Below, piece after piece: positions 36,174-39,931 of a stretch of 39,931 bases of DNA (the first letter of the stretch is position 1; each line of letters opens with the position of its first letter). The stretch is from Hyphomonadaceae bacterium (GTDB taxonomy: Bacteria > Pseudomonadota > Alphaproteobacteria > Caulobacterales > Hyphomonadaceae). Position numbers and translations under genes: made by a program. Below the pieces are notes generated by a model. That model was not told the DNA's origin. It was given only the letters and a program-made list of their open reading frames with translations, and did no database searches. Location of the stretch: the NCBI GenBank assembly GCA_027485145.1, contig JAIXRO010000178.1, forward strand, positions 1 through 39,931, given 5' to 3'.

Positions 36174-37607
36174 TCAGGGAAACCGCTGCAGGATGCCCAC
36201 CAGGGTGCGGGCGGGTTTGCCAAAGACGCTCGGCGTGAAATAGGCCGATGCAGCGCGCTTCACCACTTCGGCGCGCGTCGGATAGGGCGAGATGAAATTC
36301 GTCAGCGCCGTCAGCTTCAGCCCGTTCGACATGGCGACCGATACGAGTTGCAGGATATCGCCCGCGCCGTCCCCGGCGATGGATGCGCCGACCAGCTTGC
36401 CCTTGTGGAGCACAAGCTTCGCGCCGCCGGGCGTTTTGCCCTCGGCGATTGCCCGGTCATTGTCATGGAAGGGGAAGGACGATGTCTTCACGGCGTCACC
36501 AAATTTTGCGCGCGCTTCAGCCTCGGTCACGCCGATCTGGGCGATCTCTGGCGATGTGTAGGTCACGGACGGTACGGGCAGGCTCGTCGCCTTGCTGCCC
36601 TGCTTGAAGAACGCGCGCCGGATGAAGACGGACGCGTGCCAGCCGGCAATGTGCGTAAACTGTTCGCGGCCCGCCGCATCGCCCAGCGCCCAAACCCGCG
36701 GATTGCTCCGGGAGCGGAGTGTGTCGCTGACCGTTATGCCAGCCGGCGTGTGGTCTACTCGGCCTTTATCCAGGTCCAGCCCGTCAAGAACGGCGCGCCG
36801 GCCGAGCGCCACAAGCAGATGCGTGCCCTGAATGGCTGTCTCGCCATTCGGGCCTTCTGCATGCACCGTGATGCGTCCAGGGTCTCCGGACACACGCGCG
36901 GCCTTGTGGCCTTCGAGGATCGTCACGCCTTCGCCGCGCAGGGCTTCAACCGCCAGTTTGGCATGGTCAGCGTCGGCCCGCGCGAGCGCACGGCCCATCT
37001 CGATCACGGTCACCTTCGTGCCGAGGCGAACGAAGGCCTGCGCGAGTTCAAGGCCGATCGGCCCGCCGCCGAGCACGATCAGGTGCTGCGGAAGTTCCGG
37101 CGCCGAAAAGATCGTCTCGTTGGTGAAGTAGGGGAGGCCTGCAAGGCCCGGGATCGGCGGAATGAACGCGCGGCTGCCTGTGGCCACGATGATCCGCCGT
37201 GCCTTGACGCGCGCCGAGTCCGAAACGACCGTAGACGGATCTTCAAAGCGCGCGGCTTCGCGAATGACAGTGCAGCCGAGCCCTTCAAAGCGTTCCTGGC
37301 TATCGACGGGCGCGATGGTTTCGATCGTCTTTCGGACGTGCGCCTTGACGCCGTTCCAGTCCACTTTTGCGGGCGACAGCGCCACGCCGAACTTCGCCGA
37401 GTCCGCCGGTGCATGTGCGGCCTTGGCGGCGGACAGAAGCGCCTTGGACGGCACGCACCCGTAGTTCAGGCAGTCCCCGCCCATCTCGTGCTTCTCGAAC
37501 AGGACCACCTTGAGCCCGAGCATCGCGGCGCCGGCGGCGGCTGACAGACCCGCCGAGCCGGCGCCGATGATGCAAAGGTCAGCCTTCAGGGTACGGACAT
37601 CAGCCAT
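36174..37607 (-). CDS. FAD-dependent disulfide-oxidoreductase-like protein
   Basis: The 477-residue product is of the pyridine nucleotide-disulfide oxidoreductase class I fold. It has the FAD motif CIIGAGSAGLSAAAGAAMLG, the redox Cys pair Cys46/Cys51 in GGDCLNYGCVPSKALL, an NAD-binding GGGPIGLELAQAFVRLG, and VWALGDAAGREQFTH. At the C-terminal dimer-interface site the lipoamide dehydrogenase HPT reads YPTRAEVVKRA, so the catalytic His is missing. It is best called a mercuric-reductase-like oxidoreductase of unknown substrate; no metal-binding N-terminal domain or mer genes are present. It overlaps the TVP38 gene (TGATG). Confidence 0.9.
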   Translation of the reverse strand: MADVRTLKADLCIIGAGSAGLSAAAGAAMLGLKVVLFEKHEMGGDCLNYGCVPSKALLSAAKAAHAPADSAKFGVALSPAKVDWNGVKAHVRKTIETIAPVDSQERFEGLGCTVIREAARFEDPSTVVSDSARVKARRIIVATGSRAFIPPIPGLAGLPYFTNETIFSAPELPQHLIVLGGGPIGLELAQAFVRLGTKVTVIEMGRALARADADHAKLAVEALRGEGVTILEGHKAARVSGDPGRITVHAEGPNGETAIQGTHLLVALGRRAVLDGLDLDKGRVDHTPAGITVSDTLRSRSNPRVWALGDAAGREQFTHIAGWHASVFIRRAFFKQGSKATSLPVPSVTYTSPEIAQIGVTEAEARAKFGDAVKTSSFPFHDNDRAIAEGKTPGGAKLVLHKGKLVGASIAGDGAGDILQLVSVAMSNGLKLTALTNFISPYPTRAEVVKRAASAYFTPSVFGKPARTLVGILQRFP

Positions 37608-38323
37608 CAGGCGGGCACCTTCTTCGCAAAGAGTTTCTTGTAGGCGACCGGCAAGAGCGAGACGACGCCCAGCGCGATGAAGGCCGGGATCAGGTTGCGC
37701 GCGACGCTCGCAAGGTCCGGGTCTCCGCCCGCCGCGAACGTGGCGCTGAGGCCGGCGCCGATCCAGGTATAGGCGACGACGCCCGGAACGATGCCCAGCG
37801 CGGTCGTAATGGCGTAGTCGCGGTACTTTGCGCCAAACAGAGCCGGCGCGATGTTCGCGACGGGGAACGGCACAACCGGCAGGAAGCGCAGCGCAAACAT
37901 GTAGGAGATGGCATCCTCCTGGAAGCCCTTTTCCAGCTTCTGGAGAAACGGCCCCGCGCGCTCCCGCAATGCGCTGCCTACGGAGGATTTTGCCGCGAAG
38001 AACAAAAGGCTAGCGCCGAGTGTTGCGCCCACCACGGTCGCAGCAGTGCCACCCCACAGGCCGAACAGGAAACCGCCGGCAATCGTGATCCAGAGGGCGC
38101 CCGGCAGCATCAGCAGTGTCGCCGCCGCATATACGGCAATGTAGATGACAAAAGACAACACAAGGTTCGCCGACACGAAGCCGCGCAGCGCGTCCTGTTG
38201 CTCGCGCAATGTGTCGAGCGAGAGATACCGGTGCACGCCGCTGAGCCATGCGGCGACGAGCGCGGCGGCGATCAGGGCGACCGGCCAGAGACGGCGCCAG
38301 AGAGGGGTCGGGGTGTCGGTCAT
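37607..38323 (-). CDS. TVP38/TMEM64 (VTT domain) membrane protein
   Basis: The 238-residue product has several hydrophobic segments and the VTT/SNARE-associated domain: LSFVIYIAVYAAATLLMLPGALWITIAGGFLFGLWGGTAATVVGATLGASLLFFAAKSSVG, and FLPVVPFPVANIAPALFG in the second half. Families of this type (DedA, TVP38) are implicated in lipid or ion transport across the membrane. It sits in a three-gene set with DUF547 and an FAD oxidoreductase, and overlaps the latter by one base; the set suggests a joint membrane redox or transport role. Confidence 0.9.
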   Translation of the reverse strand: MTDTPTPLWRRLWPVALIAAALVAAWLSGVHRYLSLDTLREQQDALRGFVSANLVLSFVIYIAVYAAATLLMLPGALWITIAGGFLFGLWGGTAATVVGATLGASLLFFAAKSSVGSALRERAGPFLQKLEKGFQEDAISYMFALRFLPVVPFPVANIAPALFGAKYRDYAITTALGIVPGVVAYTWIGAGLSATFAAGGDPDLASVARNLIPAFIALGVVSLLPVAYKKLFAKKVPA

Positions 38324-38327
38324 CGGA

Positions 38328-39131
38328 TCAGGACTTTTTCAGCTTCGCCGCATCGTTGAGCGACCAGTCGTACTGATAGCGGACGATCTTCGGCTTGGCG
38401 CGGATTTTTTCGGCCAGCGCCGGGTCGGCATGTTGCATCAGGTGCTCGATCACCGCGGCTTTCGTTCCGCCGAAGTCGCCTTCGAACCAGTTGTAGATTT
38501 CCGAGACGACGAGCCCCTTCGCCGTGACGGTCACGCCGCGGGGAGAATTGATGTAGTCGCTGGCCGCCGCCGCAAGGTCCTTCTTCAGGCTCGCAGCTTC
38601 CCAGGCTTTCGCTGGCAGGTTCGGGCAGCTGTAGGAGGCGCAGTTGATCGCGTAGTGGACTTCGGGCGTGCCCCAGACCTTGCGCAGGATCTGGTGCTCG
38701 ATGGCGTCCAGAGAGACATCCCGGCCGCCCGCGCGTACCTTCACCTCTTTCCAGGGCCCGGTCAGATACCCATCCTTGATCGACTTGACGGGATAGCGCC
38801 CCACAATGTGCCGGACCGTGACCGCATTATAAAGGTTGGCCCATGCCGCGAAGTTGGCATCCGTCTTGGCGGAAAGGTCAGCCTCGGCAAAACCGGCGAT
38901 ATAGGCGTCCAGCGCTGCGCGGTCGGCCTTTGACGCGGCCAGGCCCGCATAGTCCACGCGCGTGATGCCGTCGCTGCCGGCTTTGACGTACTTTTTCAGC
39001 AGGCGGGTCCAGTCGGCATGTTGGGCGGGCAAGGCGGTCTCCGCAGCGGGCTTCGGGCGTGTATCGGCTGCGCCGGCGGCGGGGAAAAGAGTGGCCGCAA
39101 GGGCAAGGACGATGAAAGCGGCGCGGCGCAT
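38328..39131 (-). CDS. Secreted DUF547 protein
   Basis: The 267-residue product has a signal peptide ending near AAGAA and a DUF547 domain: WANLYNAVTVRHIVGRYPVKSIKD, VSLDAIEHQILRKVWGTPEVHYAINCASYSCPNLPAKAW, and YINSPRGVTV. The NC-A-S-x-SCP motif contains the family's conserved Cys residues; I know of no assigned activity. ATG 39131 is preferred because GGAGAA stands upstream and the signal peptide starts there. It heads the minus-strand run toward TVP38, FAD oxidoreductase, kinase and rluA. Confidence 0.9.
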   Translation of the reverse strand: MRRAAFIVLALAATLFPAAGAADTRPKPAAETALPAQHADWTRLLKKYVKAGSDGITRVDYAGLAASKADRAALDAYIAGFAEADLSAKTDANFAAWANLYNAVTVRHIVGRYPVKSIKDGYLTGPWKEVKVRAGGRDVSLDAIEHQILRKVWGTPEVHYAINCASYSCPNLPAKAWEAASLKKDLAAAASDYINSPRGVTVTAKGLVVSEIYNWFEGDFGGTKAAVIEHLMQHADPALAEKIRAKPKIVRYQYDWSLNDAAKLKKS

Positions 39132-39256
39132 CGGCGTTTCTCCATACCGGGCCAAGGCAGCCCTGAGGGTCACTTAGCCTCTACCCGGTGCTCCGGCACC
39201 TCACGAGGCAGTGATGGCAGCGTTTGGCGCGCGTGCAATTCTGCGTCCGCTCCGGC

Positions 39257-39285
39257 TTGACCTTGCCGGCGCCCGCCTGTATCAG
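39257..39285 (+). promoter_or_regulatory. Sigma70-type promoter of rpmH-rnpA
   Basis: TTGACC (39257-39262) is followed after 17 bases by TATCAG (39280-39285), about 48 bases ahead of the rpmH start. The rest of the 39132-39332 gap shows nothing else clear. Confidence 0.5.
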
Positions 39286-39332
39286 CCGCGTTTCCCGAAT
39301 TCCAAGCCCCAATCCAAGCCCAGAGCAGTCCG

Positions 39333-39467
39333 ATGAAACGCACTTTCCAGCCGAGCAACCTCCGCCGCAAGCGCACTCACGGCTTCCGCCTGCGCATGGC
39401 CACGAAAAACGGCCGCAAGGTGCTGGCCCGCCGCCGCGCCAAGGGCCGCAAGACCCTTACGGCCTGA
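39333..39467 (+). CDS. rpmH: 50S ribosomal protein L34
   Basis: A 44-residue protein too short for standard ORF cutoffs, starting [19 protein letters not shown] and continuing with [20 protein letters not shown], the signature of L34. It is a basic component of the large ribosomal subunit. It is followed 45 bases later by rnpA, the conserved rpmH-rnpA order of bacteria. Confidence 0.97.
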   Translation: MKRTFQPSNLRRKRTHGFRLRMATKNGRKVLARRRAKGRKTLTA

Positions 39468-39512
39468 TTTGTCCCTCGCGGGCCGGTTGGCTTGCTGACC
39501 GGGAGGCCGTTC

Positions 39513-39881
39513 ATGTCCGGCCCCGAAAATCCGGAACTGCTGGAAACGCGCCGCCTCAAGAAGCGGCGCGAATTCACATTTGCGCGTGATGGAATCACCG
39601 AGCGCCGCAAGTCCGTGGTGATCCAGGCCCGCGCCCGCGCCGGCGAACAGCCTGGCCTCCACATTGGCGAGGGCTTCACGGCCACCAAGAAGATCGGCGG
39701 GGCGGTCGAGCGTAACCGGGCGAAACGCCGCCTCCGGGAAGCCTCCCGGCGCTTACTTGCCCGCTACGGGCGCCCCGGATGGGATTATGTGTTCATCGCG
39801 CGTGAGGCGACACTCGAAGTCGGCTGGAGCCGATTGCTTGACGATATGGAAAGCGCGCTGATAAGCCTCGCGCGCATTTGA
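39513..39881 (+). CDS. rnpA: Ribonuclease P protein component
   Basis: RnpA is the protein subunit of RNase P, which matures the 5' ends of tRNAs. The 122-residue product has the central RNR motif in GGAVERNRAKRRLREASRR, the N-terminal LKKRREFTFARDG and a C-terminal DYVFIAREATLEVGWSRLLDDM. ATG 39513 is favoured by GGGAGG six bases ahead; a TTG at 39492 is possible. A weak TGCCC/GGGCA hairpin follows the stop at 39882-39894. Confidence 0.95.
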   Translation: MSGPENPELLETRRLKKRREFTFARDGITERRKSVVIQARARAGEQPGLHIGEGFTATKKIGGAVERNRAKRRLREASRRLLARYGRPGWDYVFIAREATLEVGWSRLLDDMESALISLARI

Positions 39882-39931
39882 TGCCCCTTGGGCACACACC
39901 CGGCGCCCTGCCCACAAACCTGCGGAATTTC

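Noticed and set aside
36174..37607. Mercury resistance (merA) interpretation
   Set aside because: The protein has the CxxxxC core but no N-terminal metal-binding domain, no C-terminal Cys pair, and no other mer gene is nearby.
39132..39513. Replication origin near rpmH
   Set aside because: rpmH can lie near dnaA and oriC in some bacteria, but no DnaA-box cluster, dnaA gene or AT-rich unwinding stretch is seen here.

Overview
The window reads as chromosomal DNA of a high-GC alphaproteobacterium, most likely of the Caulobacterales/Maricaulales side (Hyphomonadaceae-like). This rests on gene content, not on a database search: an alphaproteobacterial ftsZ-lpxC-bamD-recN-ligA neighbourhood, a DivL-type tyrosine kinase homologue, and CtrA-type TTAA-N7-TTAA boxes in front of divL and ftsZ. 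No rRNA, tRNA, CRISPR array, insertion sequence or phage gene was found. Coding density is very high, genes often overlap by 1-14 bases, and no gene-free stretch exceeds 300 bases; the longest is 4837-5101.

Layout. 1-12.2 kb is accessory and housekeeping mix: a cut-off gene joining a deoxyribosyltransferase/TIR-like domain to a macro domain; a lipoprotein cyclophilin; a GFA-OsmC pair; a translationally coupled VOC-ArsR-SRPBCC operon with its own promoter and putative operator; a repeat pair resembling a BIME; TM2, DUF1330 and PrmA genes; a large M24B aminopeptidase; a membrane-anchored cold-shock-like protein; and a DUF2459-fucosidase-SDR operon. 12.3-18.7 kb holds recN-ligA (plus strand) converging on bamD, an XRE regulator and lpxC. 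18.8-26.8 kb is the distal part of the division and cell wall cluster read on the minus strand (murB, then ddl-ftsQ-ftsA-ftsZ), interrupted by a TonB-dependent-receptor-like gene on the other strand. 26.8-34.0 kb carries an EF-hand protein, divL, hrpB and dacB. 34.0-39.1 kb is a minus-strand run: DUF547, TVP38, FAD disulfide oxidoreductase, an orphan sensor kinase and rluA. The window ends with rpmH-rnpA.

How the genes fit together. MurB, Ddl and DacB build or trim peptidoglycan, FtsQ/FtsA/FtsZ form the divisome, and LpxC and BamD serve the outer membrane. DivL belongs to the CckA-CtrA cell-cycle circuit in Caulobacter, and CtrA-like boxes stand before both divL and ftsZ here, so this stretch couples envelope growth, division and cell-cycle control. 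The items most worth a second look are the NDT/TIR-macro fusion at the left edge, a hairpin that would bury the lpxC start codon, the CtrA boxes, and the two-unit palindromic repeat at 4921-5053.
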